Assembly: GCA_965153355.1 (NCBI GenBank)
Contig: OZ231128.1
Span: 23,560,001-23,624,000, forward strand
Direction: 5' to 3'
DNA: 64,000 bases
From: Flaccisagitta enflata
Lineage: Eukaryota; Chaetognatha; Sagittoidea; Aphragmophora
The position numbers were made by a program, and so were the translations under genes. Below, piece by piece: positions 1 to 11,091 of the stretch. Within the stretch, counting starts at the first letter, position 1, and the number at the start of each line of letters is the position of its first letter. The notes below the pieces were generated by a model. That model had not been told where the DNA came from and did no database searches. It saw only the letters and a list, made by a program, of their open reading frames with translations.

Positions 1-55
1 TTCAATTTTTTGCTCCATCTCAGCCCCGCAGCATTTCTTGATCATTAGCGAAAGG

Positions 56-176
<121 letters not shown>

Positions 177-659
177 CCCACCCGATTCTCGTTTCGATTA
201 CGTCCCTTTAGAATTCACATCATCGCGAATTGACTCTTTAGCTGCCAACTCCTTTATCCATACTTCTCTTTCCATACTTCTTTCTCCCTGCCTCTTGCTC
301 CATACTTCTACTAGCTCTATATTTCTAATCGATAATCCTTGCCTCATGTCATTAACAGATTTTACACTCTCTACAGACAGACCACAAATCAGTAAGGTGT
401 GGAGACACCAAAAGTTTTAGCAGCCCCCCCCCCCGAGAGCTTACTTGGGTTTGTGTACTTTGTGTACTTTAGGGGAATTGATGCAGCGCCACCGCGGCAA
501 TTTTTGAATTTTCACCTAGAACCCCCCAAATTACCCCTTTTTGACCCCCAAATAAACAGTCTAGTGAAAGTGAAAAAAAAAATGTTTTTGAAATTTTCAG
601 TTTTTTTTTCGGTGGAAAAGTTTAGTATGAAGTTTGTATTGACTATAAATCATGTTTCT

Positions 660-1521
660 AGTCCCGCGCTACGCGACTCTAGAACTTGCTATATCGGTCG
701 GTCAATCGGTCGGTTGGTTGGTTGGTTGGTCGGTTGGTCGGTTGGTTGGTTGGTCGGTCCCCTTTTTGGGCAGCGGCCCCGAAGGGGTTGATGAACTATG
801 CTTTCACACATATGGGGAATTTTCTCCTCCTCCTCCTTCTTCTCCTTCTCCGTCCCCACCCCCCCCCCCACCCAAATCCTACAATGAGGCCCAAATCCCA
901 GTTACGAGGCCTAAATCCCAGCCTCAAGGTCCAAATCCTATCCTTGAGGCCCAAATCCCATTCTTGAGGCCTTAATCCCATCCTTGAGGCCCAAATCCCA
1001 GCCTCAAGGCCCAAATCCCAGTTTGAGGCCCAAATCCCAGCCTCAAGGCCCAAATCCCAGCCTTGAGGCCCAAACCCCATTCTCAGGACCCAAATCCTAT
1101 ACTTAGGGCCCAAATCCCAGCCTGAAGGCCCTTATCCCAGCCTGAAGGCCTAAATCCTAGCCACAAGGTCAAAATCCCTGTCTCAAGGCCCAAATCCCCG
1201 CCCAAAATGCCAGCCCCAAGGCCTAAATCCAAGCCCTAAGACCCCAATCCCAATTGCTAGAAGGAGGAGAAAATTCATCATATGTGTGAAAGCATAGGTC
1301 ATCAACCCCTTCGGGGCCCCTACCCTGCTCCCTCCCTCAACCTTAATCACAACCTACTTAGGCAGGGCAAGGGTACCGCTGACCATCTGACGCTTTTGCG
1401 ACTATTACTTTTTTAGCGTTTTTTGAGCATGCGGCTCCTGCCCAGACGCCCTAGTGACCTTCTCCAGTACTCCTCCTGCCCACCCGCACGCGACTAGGGT
1501 AGCCGTGTGTCCGGCCTTGTT
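660..1521 (-). mobile_element. Helentron-like element, subfamily A, split by an E element
   Basis: The hairpin end at 660-678 is a one-base variant of AGTCGCGTGCTACGCGACT. It is followed by a GGTC/GGTT tetranucleotide run. The far end reads CTGCCCACCCGCACGCGACT then CCGGCCTTGTT (ending 1521). An E-family element (768-1406) interrupts it inside a T-run. Outside that insertion the order of blocks is the same as in the intact copies at 10685 and 62099. It is non-autonomous, with no protein of its own. Confidence 0.85.
768..1406 (-). mobile_element. E-family element with internal minisatellite
   Basis: It starts with GGGCAGCGGCCCC directly after TTTTT. It carries inverted GGTCATC/GATGAACTATGC-type arms next to the hairpin GGCCCC-TTC-GGGGCC, then a CTCC/CTTC pyrimidine tract. 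The core (885-1250) repeats a unit of about 19-20 bases like AGGCCCAAATCCCAGCCTC. The other end is GGTACCGCTGACC...CGCTTTTGCGACTATT. It interrupts the A element at 660-1521. Confidence 0.85.
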
Positions 1522-1997
1522 CTAGTTTATTTTGTAATATCTTATAAAACACTTGTTTTAAAAAAATAAAAAATAAAAATGTCAATATTGAAAATCAATA
1601 ATTTTTCTGAAATTTTGCAAAAAAAAACAAAAAACATGATTTATAGTTAATTCACACTTGATATAACACTATTCCACCATAATATATATAAAACTAAAGG
1701 AAAAAAAACTTCCAATTTTTTTCACTCTTGGCTTAGTGGTAATTTGGGGGTCAAAAGGGGGTAAATTTGAGGGTTTTAGATGAAAATTCCAAAATCGCCG
1801 CGGTGGCGCTGCATCAATTCCCCTTTGAAGCCCAAAACAACTTTCATTCAAACAGTTTATGAAGCTAGATAGGCTGGGGGGGGGGGAAGGGGTTTGCTAA
1901 TAACTCACTAGTAATATTTTCGGCGCCTCCACGCCTTGAATTTTTGTTCCGTCTGTAGTCTAATACCGCATGGCAAATCCCTTACCAAAAACTGATA

Positions 1998-2558
1998 CAG
2001 GGTGATTTTTTTCAAGTGGGGGAAAGTATTAAGACATCAAATTTTTATCATGCTATTTGAAGACAAACCAAAGTTAGTCTATACTAGCAAACTATTTGAC
2101 ATTTGATATTCAAGAAAAAATAAATATTTTTGACCAGTTTTGAAATCAATTTAGCACAGTTGACCATTTTCAATCCATTAAGTTCATATCATTTTTTCAC
2201 AATAGTGAATTTTTGAATTATGCACAAAAAAACTTATTTTGGTCAAAAAGTTGAATTTCAGTTTACTTTTATCACTAATTTAGATAATTTAACTCTGGTT
2301 TTTATTCAAAACAGTTTTTTACTAAAATTTTGTAATTTCAGCTTCATCCATATAAGCAATTTCTCAAAAAATCATTGATTTTCGTGAAATTTTGGGTTTG
2401 ATAAAAATATTAATAAAATTTGCCAAAAATATTTTTTCTTTCTTGAAAAGTAAATGTCAAGTAGTTTGCAACTATAAACTAATTTTGGTTCATCCTGAAA
2501 TGTCATAACTAAAATTTGATGCCTTGATACTTTCCCCCACTTGAAAAAAATCACCCTG
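1998..2558. mobile_element. Palindromic MITE with TA target duplication
   Basis: The ends are long inverted repeats starting CAGGGTGATTTTTTTCAAG. TA is present on both sides (1996-1997 and 2559-2560). The whole element folds back on itself, and its AT-rich centre has no coding potential. A TA duplication and a CAGGG start fit Tc1/mariner-type non-autonomous elements; that assignment is inferred. Confidence 0.85.
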
Positions 2559-2747
2559 TAGAAAGAGAGAGAGATTGCGGTGAGATCGCGGAATCTTAAC
2601 AGGTGAATCCTTATTATTTGTACAATGTTTCATATGCAATAACTCCAAATCTCATGACCCAATTAGGAAGTTACGGTTAGCTTTTCTTTTCCGTTCTTTT
2701 CTTCCTGAATCTTTGGTACCTCTGGTTTGGGAGCATTTCACGATTGT

Positions 2748-3227
2748 TTAACTTCTAATCTCGTTCAGGTGGGCAAGGGTAGCGATACAGAAGCCATTGG
2801 TGTCATGGGTGAGGGCAATGAGGAAATAAAACTGTTCGTAGAGACCCAAAAAGCCCAAAAAAGTGTGGAGGACCGACAGATGGACGGATCTATTTAAAGC
2901 CACATTTTTATTTCGAATGTGGATTTTACAATTCGCGATTTCACCACACTCATTCTGTACAAATTCCAACCACATGAAGAATTCGGATTTAAGAGCGGGG
3001 TAAAATCGCGATTTGCCAATCAGAATCTTGTTTGTGTACTTGAGTAGAAACACACCCATAGCGTGGTAGTAAGTGGTATGCGGGGTCCGGGGCTTCCAGC
3101 TTTCTGAAATATGAACCTTCAAGCAGGTTTTAATATTTGGGCATAAGTTCTCAGTTCCATCTCTGAGACGAAATTGAAAATCGGTGCAGATTATAAAAAA
3201 ACTAACAAACTTCAGATCTCTTCTCAC
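2748..3227 (-). other. Unassigned 159-codon open frame, probably not a gene
   Basis: A long frame stays open on the minus strand. It has no ATG at its start, no recognised domain, and its 3' third overlaps the degenerate mobile element at 2759-2895. That overlap argues against a conserved protein. A lineage-specific exon cannot be excluded. Confidence 0.12.
2759..2895 (+). mobile_element. Degenerate Helentron-like fragment
   Basis: An eroded copy shows a GTGGGCAAGGGTAGC-like 5' box, then AAAGTGTGGAGGACCGACAGATGGACGG in place of the usual GTGACGGAC run. The terminal hairpin is not recognisable. Confidence 0.4.
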
Positions 3228-3508
3228 GAATGCGCCAAAAAACTGTCATCCAATATTCAGGCAAAGACACTCCCACCATCTGGCATCCGTTTTTTACGAC
3301 GCGTGCGGGCGACTCCATACGTCACTCTGTCCGCCGGTCGATGCACTCATCCGTTCATCTATCTGACCAAACCGTCTTTAGTTTTTGGCAGATTTTACCA
3401 ACTCCTGCCCAGTGCCCATCCGAACGCCATTTTCAGGTTTGTCATTTTTGACATCAAATATGAATGAAAACTGTGCTGCGCTTTTTCAGGCATACGTGAA
3501 AAAAAAAC
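2896..3508. other. Stretch with no supported gene
   Basis: Mixed sequence. A short fragment near 3300-3365 (CGTGCGGGCGACTCC, then TCCGCCGGTCGATG) recalls a worn element end. Nothing else is recognised. Confidence 0.5.
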
Positions 3509-3702
3509 TCTTCTTTCTCTTCTTTTTCTTCTTTTTTTCCACTTTTCTTCTTTTTCTTCATTTTCTTCTTCTTTTTCTTCTATTTCTTGTTCTTTTTCTT
3601 TTTTTCTTTTTCTCTTTCTTTTTCTTTTTCTTTTTCTTTTTCTTTTTCTTTTTCTTTTTCTTTTTCTATTTTGTTTTCTTTTTCTTTTTCTTCTTCTTCT
3701 TC
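3509..3702. repeat. Polypyrimidine (TTTTTC/TTC)n tract
   Basis: Imperfect CTTTTT hexamers grade into TTC triplets. The sequence is simple on both strands. Confidence 0.95.
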
Positions 3703-4648
3703 TGTGCCTACATCTTCTCTCCTTCTTTTATGCCCTCTCCAGCCGCCACTGTTCTTTGCTCACCATTTCGTTTGGGGTTAATGTCGGCGGGTCGACATTT
3801 TTTCACAGTCTGATTCTCGCTTTATGGATGCTCCCTGCTTTTATTTTCCTATCTGTGTTGCTGTCTTTTTGACTGTCAACATACCCGTTTTAATGCGTTT
3901 GTCCGTTTTTTTCCCCATGTCTCTGTCGCTGACTACTTCAGGGTTTATGACTGTTCTTTCATTTCAGTACCTAAGAAAAACCTAAATGTGAAACTGTTTG
4001 TCTCTTTTACTTTCTATGACAAGTGGAACAACATCCCTCCCTACACTCAAAAGGAAAAAAATATGGGACAGGACCTTGCGAGCTCTCACTAACTAGTCAC
4101 CACACGCATAACTCCCAGTTTTCCATTCGGCAAAACCTACCTAGCAAACATCCACTCCGAGTCTAACCCAAAACACCAATGCTTACCGAGAATAGATAAG
4201 GGTAAATGATTGACATTGTCTATCTTTTGCTCTGTTATCTCATTGCTGTTGTTGATCATATGGGAGTGCTATGAATACTCTTTCGAATCGTGCCAAATAT
4301 TGCTTTTTCTTCTTTTCCAGATTCAACCCGTTATAATCATGAGTGTATCATGGAACATTTTTCAACGACAACGCTATCCCTGTTTTATAAATTATAGCCA
4401 ACATGGACAGTTGGTTGAGTGATGAACTCAAGTCACTTTTTAGTTGTGAGCACGCCACACTACACCTTAGTATGGCTGTCCGTTCATCAATCCGTCCGTC
4501 CATCCGTCCATCCGTCTGTTCAAAATTTCATTGAAATACAACTATACGTTATGTTTTTTCAATCAGGTGTATTTTTTTCAGATTTAGAGTGGATTTTCAC
4601 GTCATTTTCAACGCTTCTTGAGGTCATTTTTTCCATTTGTGCATAGCG
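3703..4648. other. Non-coding stretch with one worn element fragment
   Basis: No gene is supported. At 4431-4520 a worn Helentron-like hairpin end (TTTTAGTTGTGAGCACGCCACACT) is followed by GTCCGTCCATCCGTCC. The rest is unremarkable. Confidence 0.5.
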
Positions 4649-4828
4649 ATTATGTAATTATGTAATTATGTAAGTATGTAATTATGTAATTATGTAATTA
4701 TGTAATTATGTAATTATGTAATTATGTAATTATGTAATTATGTAATTATGTAATTATGTAATTATGTAATTATGTAATTATGTAATTATGTAATTGTGTA
4801 ATTATGTAATTATGTAATTATGTAATCA
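4649..4828. repeat. 8-base tandem array (ATTATGTA)n
   Basis: About 22 nearly perfect copies of an octamer, with single-base variants such as AAGTATGTA and AATTGTGTA. Confidence 0.97.
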
Positions 4829-5171
4829 TGAAGTTGAGTAATTGCAAAACGCAGCGCGCGACAGTTGCCCTGTTGGTCTTGTTGAAGGACAACCAGAGAA
4901 GGATCGCTGTCAATATTTGTTGAGACGCACTTTCGTACTCGATTGAGCCGCTAATATTCGCTGGCAGTTGGCAGTAACGAGCCGCTTCACTAATGAACCA
5001 TACTAATACGAGAGTTGTCTATGTTGTCTATAGCATTCATGAGTCTGTTTTGCGGCAGCCAGCAAAAGAGAGGAGGAGGAGGCGAGAGAAGTGACATCTA
5101 CCGAGGGAGGCAACAAATTGAGAAAGAGAGAGATAAAGAAATGAATAAGGATGCTTTAAAAAAGTGAAAAA

Positions 5172-5280
<109 letters not shown>

Positions 5281-5440
5281 ATGACTGGCGAGGATCGATG
5301 CAAATTAACAGACAAACGGACAAACATAAGTCAAAACAGTAACACATAAGCTGAACACAAAGTCACACACACGCGCGCACACACACACAGTCCCACAGTC
5401 CCAAATTCGTCAGTTGGTCAGCGCTACTTATTATTGTGCC

Positions 5441-5545
5441 CCTAAGTTAGTGGGGGAGGGACGAATGAACGAACGGACGGATGAATGAAAGTCATATAGT
5501 CTCATTGTGTTGTATGGGACTTTGCCCCCTTCTGGACCGCTGCCC
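5441..5545 (+). mobile_element. E-related 3' end fragment
   Basis: A GAACGAACGGACGGATGAATG run is followed by GGGACTTTGCCCCCTTCTGGACCGCTGCCC and then AAAA. This matches the last part of the element at 8845-9428. The 5' part is absent. Confidence 0.6.
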
Positions 5546-5879
5546 AAAAGTAAGAAAGACTGAAAATGAGTAATACAGACAGACTGAGAAATCAGATGAA
5601 AGTCCGAAAACAACAAGGTAAAAGTAAGGAAGAAACTTCTTTTATATCCAAGTGAATAAAAAAAAAGAAAAAAGAAAAAAAATAACACATTTCAAAAAGC
5701 TACAAAGATGGAAAAATGACAAAAAAATATGTTCAAATGTACAAGATATCAGAATCCGACTGAGACGGACTGTCAAAAAAGAAGAGCAATTGGGCGTACA
5801 GACAAATGGATATATACAAATAGTCACGAAACGCAAAAAGAGTAGGAAAGAGGGAAAGCTCAACGCTAAAAACCTTCCT

Positions 5880-6328
5880 AAGTCCCCTGTTTTTGTTGCA
5901 ATTAGGGGGCTTTAATGCTCAGAGACAATCGCGTTTTGAACGGGCAACTCGGTCGCTCGCTACGTTCATTCATTTGCTTGCACCGCTCACTTCGCTCACT
6001 CGCTCCGCAGCGCTCAGCTTTGCTACGCTCGCTTCGCTATGCTCGCTTCGCTATGCTTGCTTTGCTACGCTCGCTTCGCTATGCTCGCTTCGCTATGCTT
6101 GCTTTGCTACACTCGCCTCACTACGCTCGCTTCGCTATGCTCACTTCACCATGCTCGCTTTGCTCGCTCACTCCATTCACGGGCTCGCTCACTCACTTAG
6201 CTTACTCCCTCGTGGGACGGTTGAAATTTATGAGTATGTGTTCACGCTGTGAACAAGTTTCATGGGAAGAAACGCGGTTTTCATCTTCACTGGAAACACG
6301 CCCTAAGTCCTCTGTTTTTGTTGCAATT
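5880..6328. mobile_element. TIR element (family G) between 24-base direct repeats
   Basis: The body (5904-6304) begins AGGGGGCTTTAATG and ends GGAAACACGCCCT, an imperfect inverted pair. A 14-base repeat around TGCTCGCTTCGCTA fills 6013-6170. The bases at 5880-5903 and 6305-6328 are direct copies with one mismatch, starting AAGTCC and ending TTGTTGCAATT. A related copy lies at 48634-49073. There is no transposase, so it is non-autonomous. Confidence 0.65.
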
Positions 6329-6579
6329 GCTGTCGTCGTTGTGACGCTTTGCCTCTTATCTCAGTTGTGTGCTCTGTTGGTGTTTTTGTCTTTTCCTTTT
6401 TTTCCTAATCTTATTCCATTATTGAAAGATTCTTTTGCTTTCTCTCTCTCTCTACCCCTCTCTTGCTTTCTTATTTTATTTTTGTTTCTCAAATGTTGAA
6501 TAATACAAAATCTCAATCTTTTTCTTTCTCCCTCGTGGCTCCCTATTTCTCCTTTCTTGTTAGTCAGGCTCTCTTTCTT

Positions 6580-6770
<191 letters not shown>

Positions 6771-6954
6771 GCTTTTCTCCATGACTTTATCTCTTTACTC
6801 AGCACTAAAATTTCAGAATTCTCCCATGTGTGAAGACGTTTGATTTCCTTAGAAGGAGACATTATCTCAAAACGTGTTTGTTTATTTATTCTTTCTCTAT
6901 CTCCGTCTTTTTCTAGCTCTCATGTATTCGATAATTTGTGTACATTAGATTTTT

Positions 6955-7100
6955 AGTTGCGGACACGCAACTCTATAAGAGGCTTTGTCCGTCCGTCCGT
7001 CCGTTGGTCGGTCCGTGGACACGAGTCGAAAAGTGAGGAAACGCGCATTTCCGCCCCTGCCCACCCGTCCGCAACTGGTGGCCGTGTATCCGGCCTTGTT
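6955..7100 (-). mobile_element. Helentron-like element, subfamily B
   Basis: The hairpin AGTTGCGGACACGCAACT opens the copy, then CTCTATAAGAGGCTTTGTCCGTCC. The far end is CTGCCCACCCGTCCGCAACT and GTATCCGGCCTTGTT. The 10-base motif is complete at both ends. Confidence 0.85.
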
Positions 7101-7186
7101 GACTAATAAGGTATGCTTGTAAATGGTTTGGTTCATCGGTTGAATGGTTGGTTAGTTTATATTTCTTCTGTTCTCCATTTTCTTCT

Positions 7187-7336
7187 TTTTCATTTACATT
7201 TTCATTTACTTTTTCATTTGCTTTTTCATTTTCATTTTCATTTTCATTTTCATTTTCATTTTCATTTTCATTTTCATTTTCATTTTCATTTTCATTTTCA
7301 TTTTCATTTTCATTTTCATTTTCGCTTCATTTTCAG
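7187..7336. repeat. (CATTTT)n microsatellite
   Basis: Hexamer array, nearly perfect in its second half. It is directly followed by the GTCGGTCC run of the element at 7330, in the place where that element's hairpin would be expected. Confidence 0.95.
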
Positions 7337-7505
7337 TCGGTCCATCGGTTGGTTAGTTGGCTGGTCCGTCCGTCCATCCCCCCCAATTACTTTTTCACTG
7401 TTTATGAGCTTTTTGGCCCTGCTGCCCATGCTCAAATTCCTTGTTGACCTAATTGATCTCTGCCCACTCGTTTGCGACTGTGGTAGCCGTGGATCCGGCC
7501 TTGTT
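7330..7505 (-). mobile_element. Helentron-like element, subfamily A, lacking its hairpin end
   Basis: GTCGGTCCATCGG starts the recognisable part. It then has CTGCCCATGCTC, CTGCCCACTCGTTTGCGACT and GGATCCGGCCTTGTT. The terminal hairpin is missing and a CATTTT array stands in its place. Confidence 0.7.
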
Positions 7506-8844
7506 CTTATCTATTCCTCCCTTATTTTGCTCCTCCGATTTTGCATTTGGAAGCTTGTTTGCGAGGATAGATAAGGCAGATGTTTGGAGCCGAAACGTAG
7601 AGATATGGAATTAAGTAAAGTTACAAAACCAGAAGTGCTTTCAATTGGTGTTCACCAGCTGTTGTCGACTTTCTTAGATTTCACTCATTTCACATGAGAA
7701 TAAAGAAAAAAGAAGAGATAATCGCCCATTGATAATTTCGTTTTCATGTCACTAGAATGCAGTTTGACTGTTTGACAGTACGCCCATCAATGACGCCCAT
7801 CAATGCTTTATCAAATACTTTCTTATTTATTTAAATACTTTCTTCTTTATTAAATCAGGGTTTACTTAGCCATCTGAAGATGTTTGCGACTAAAAAATGG
7901 TACTTTTCACTTACGCAGTACGTTTTTTCAAGCACTGTCATACTTGGATATCACATTTGACCCCAAATCCATGAGATTATGAAACTAGAGCTCAAGAGCT
8001 AACCAGTGGTGCAATCCGCATGTTGCTATTGTTTTTTGTTCAGATTTGAGAGCTTTTCAAAGATGGAAGGGTATGAGGGTTTTTATACCAGATGAATTTG
8101 GTGGTCAATTTTGACATTTTTTACAATTTTTGATATATCTCCGCTTTGGATAGATAAATTTAGATGAAATTGGTGACCAAATTGAAGAGTGTTTGATGCT
8201 CTAATTGAATCTGGTAAAATTTTTGATCAATATGACCCTCAAAATTTTTGGGAGACTCTAGAAGCAGGTGCTAAAAAGTGAATTTTTTCGCCATTTTGGC
8301 TACTTAGGTAAAAAAATTCGGGCACTTCCGAGATAGAAAAAGACAAAAAAATCCATGAGCAAATTAAACTACAGTGCAAGATGTAATCAATGGTGCAATC
8401 GCCATGTCGATATGTTAAAGCATATAGATTTGGCAGAGCTTCAAAGATCAGTGGGTATAACAAAAAATCATTTTTTGGTAATTTTGGTCATTTTAGGCTC
8501 GAACTTGGGCCACTTCACTTTATAAATTTGACCCAAAATCCATGAGATTATAAAACTAGAGCTCATGAGCTAACCAGTGGTGCAATCCGCAAGTTGCTAT
8601 CGTTTTTTGTTAAGATTTGAGAGCATTTCAAAGATGGAAGGGTTTGAGTGTTTTTTTTACCACATGAATTTGGTGGTCAATTTTGACGTGTTTTACAATT
8701 TTTGATATATCTCCGCATTGGATGGATGAATTTAGATGAAATTGGTGACCAAATGGAAGAGTTTTTGATGCCCTTGCTGAATCTGTCAAAATTTTCGATC
8801 AATATGACCCTCAAAAATTTTGGGAGACTAGAAGCAGGTGCTAA

Positions 8845-9428
8845 CAGGTCGACCAAGGGCAAGATGTGGTCAGCGACACCCGTTGCCCTGCTTTGCATGA
8901 TTGTGAAATGGAGTGAGAGGAAGCAGGGCAGCGGCCCCGAAAGGAACGAAGTCCTGTAGAATACAGGGGGACTTTTGTTCGTCCATAGGCTCGCCCGTCC
9001 ATCCGTCCATCCGTGTCTCAGCCTCAGTGGCCCTCTCTTTAGGTCAGGGAAATCTGCCCTTCTCAGGCCTGAAAACCAGCCTCAGGCCCTGAAACCTGTC
9101 CTTTTAGGCTTTGAACTACAGGCAGATGTCAGGCCCAGAGTGATTCAAGGCCTGAGGGGGCAGATTCAAGGCCTAAGAGGACAGATTTCAGGGCCTTAAA
9201 GGGCAGATTTCAGGCCTGAGAAGGCATATTTCTGGTTTGAGAAGGCAGATTCAAGGTTTGAGAGAACCAATTTCAGGGCCTGGGAGGGCAGATCTCAGGC
9301 CTAAGAGGGCAGATTTCAGACCTGAGAGGGCCTGGGGGACAAATGGAAGGACAAATGGACGAACGAACGGACAGACGAACAAAAGTCCCGTGTTCTACAG
9401 GACTTTGTCCCCTTTGGGGCCGCTGCCC
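8845..9428 (+). mobile_element. E-related element with a GGCCTGAGAGGGCAGATT-type minisatellite
   Basis: It starts near AGGTCGACCAAGGGC, shows GGTCAGCGACACCCGTTGCCC and GGGCAGCGGCCCCG, then a GTCC run, a tandem repeat of about 19-20 bases (9026-9330), an inverted CTACAGGACTTTGTCCCC arm, and ends GGGGCCGCTGCCC before AAAAA. The uninterrupted site is visible in the sister unit at 8273/8274, where GCAGGTGCTA runs straight into AAAAGTGAATT. Confidence 0.85.
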
Positions 9429-9876
9429 AAAAAGTGAATTTTTTTCGCCATTTTGGCTACTTTGATCAAAATATTCGGGCAATTCCGAGATAGAAAAAGA
9501 CAAAGAATCCATGAGCAAATTATTTTTAGTGCAAGATCTAACCAATAGTGCAATCGCCATATCAATATGTTAAAGTATATAGATTTGTTAGAGCTTCAAA
9601 GATCAGTGGGTATGATAAATTAACATTTTTTGGTATTTAGGTCATTTTGGGTCAGAATCAAGCCACTTGGCCTAGATACTTTTACCTAAATCCCATGAGA
9701 TTGTAAGACCAGAGTTCGTTATTCACCACGTGCCAATCTCATGTTGCCATCATTTGTTAAAATTTAAAAGCATTTCAAAGATGGAAGGGTATGATGGTTT
9801 GATAATTTGGTAGTCAATTTTGACATTTTTTATAATTTCCGCTTTAGAATGAAGTTTTTTTTTTTGGCCTCTTTTC

Positions 9877-10119
9877 GTTGTGTGACATGCAAATCCCATA
9901 AGAGGCTTTGTCCATCCGTCCGTCCGCTCTGTCCGTCCGTCCGTCGGTCCGTCCGTCTGCTGGTCCATAACCCACAAGTCGAAAAAATTGAATAACCAGC
10001 TTTTTAGATGTTTTTTTCAGTGAGTGAGTTGGTGGTGGGGGGGGGCATGGGGTGTGGATGGAGGTTGGATGCCCCTGCCCACCCGTCCGCAACGATATTG
10101 TGACCCCGCGTCACTTGTT
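9877..10119 (-). mobile_element. Helentron-like element, subfamily B with the TGACCCCGCGTCAC end
   Basis: An eroded hairpin (GTTGTGTGACATGCAAAT) is followed by AAGAGGCTTTGTCC and a GTCC run. The far part is GCCCCTGCCCACCCGTCCGCAAC, then GACCCCGCGTCACTTGTT. That 5' end differs from CCGGCCTTGTT and defines a second end type, also seen at 32872 and 54838. Confidence 0.75.
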
Positions 10120-10684
10120 TACTTGTGCTATCAGACTGATGGATGGACCTACAGAAGGACCAATGGTTGAACCAGTGGTTGGCCCGACAGATGGACGTAC
10201 AAAGTCCCAGAAATAGTGAAAAATGTCAAAATTGACTACCAAATTTATCCAGTAAAAAAACTATCATACCCTTCCATCTTTAAAATACTTTTAAATTTCA
10301 ACAAAAAATGATAGCAGCAAGCGGATTGTACCATTGGTTAGCTCTAGAGCTATAGTCTTATAATCTCATAGAATTTGGGTCAAGTTTCTAAAGCCAAGTG
10401 GCCCGATTTTGAGCCCAAGATGACCAAAATACCAAAAAATGTTAATTCATCATACCTACTGACCTTTGAAGCTCTGCCAAATCTGTATGCTTTAACATAT
10501 TGACATGCTGATTGTACCACTGGTAAGATCTTGAGCTGTAGTTTCGTTTGCTTATAGATTTTTTGTCTTTTTCTATCTTGGTAGTGCCAAAATTTTTTGA
10601 CCAAAGTAGCCAAAATGGCAAAAAAAATCACTTTTTAGCACCTGCTTCTGGAGTCTCTCAAAAATTTTGACGGTCATATGAATT

Positions 10685-10871
10685 AACAAGGCCGGATACA
10701 TGGCTACCCCAGTCGCGTGCGGGTGGGCAGGGGCCATAATTGAGGTCAATGGAGCATTTGGGCAGGAGCAGTAAGGCCAAAAACCCCATTAACGCCAAAA
10801 AAGTAAAGTGTGACGGACGGACGGACGGACGGACCGACAAAGCGGGGTGTAGAGTCGCGTAGCACGCGACT
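10685..10871 (+). mobile_element. Intact Helentron-like element, subfamily A
   Basis: It starts AACAAGGCCGGATACATGG, with the motif AGTCGCGTGC at 10711-10720, GGGTGGGCAGGGG, GGGCAGGAGCAG and AAAGTGTGACGGACGG. It ends in the hairpin AGTCGCGTAGCACGCGACT before AAAAA. The unoccupied site is readable in the sister foldback unit at 11474/11475. It is a non-autonomous copy of 187 bases. Confidence 0.9.
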
Positions 10872-10950
10872 AAAAATTTTGCCAGATTCAGTTAGAACAT
10901 CAAAAACTCTTCAATTTGGTCGCCAATTTCATCCAAATTTGTCCATCCAA

Positions 10951-11091
10951 AGTTGCGGACGGGTGGGCAGGGGCGGAAATGCGCGTTTCCTCACTTTTCG
11001 ACTCGATGGTTATGGACGGACCAACGGACCGACGGACCGACGGATGGACCGAGGACGGACAAAGCCTCTTATAGAGTTGCGTGTCCGCAAC
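10951..11091 (+). mobile_element. Helentron-like element, subfamily B, 5'-truncated
   Basis: It starts directly at AGTTGCGGAC without the AACAAGGCCGG end. It has GGGTGGGCAGGGG and a GGACCGACGG run, and ends at GTTGCGTGTCCGCAAC followed by AAAAAA. Compared with the sister unit near 11558-11656, about 100 bases of host sequence are missing at the insertion. Confidence 0.8.

Larger units (their letters stand above)
371..1958. mobile_element. Foldback element, host of a nested insertion
   Basis: Two inverted arms are visible. The left arm (371-655) and right arm (about 1634-1958) match in reverse complement, including CTACAGAC at the outer ends, a GGTGTGGAGACACC-type hairpin, a C-run/G-run, and the stretch beginning GGGGAATTGATGCAGCGCC. 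The middle is occupied by another element (660-1521). The arms are diverged by scattered mismatches, so the copy is old. No target duplication could be read. The superfamily is unknown; a non-autonomous DNA transposon is the simplest reading. Confidence 0.75.
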
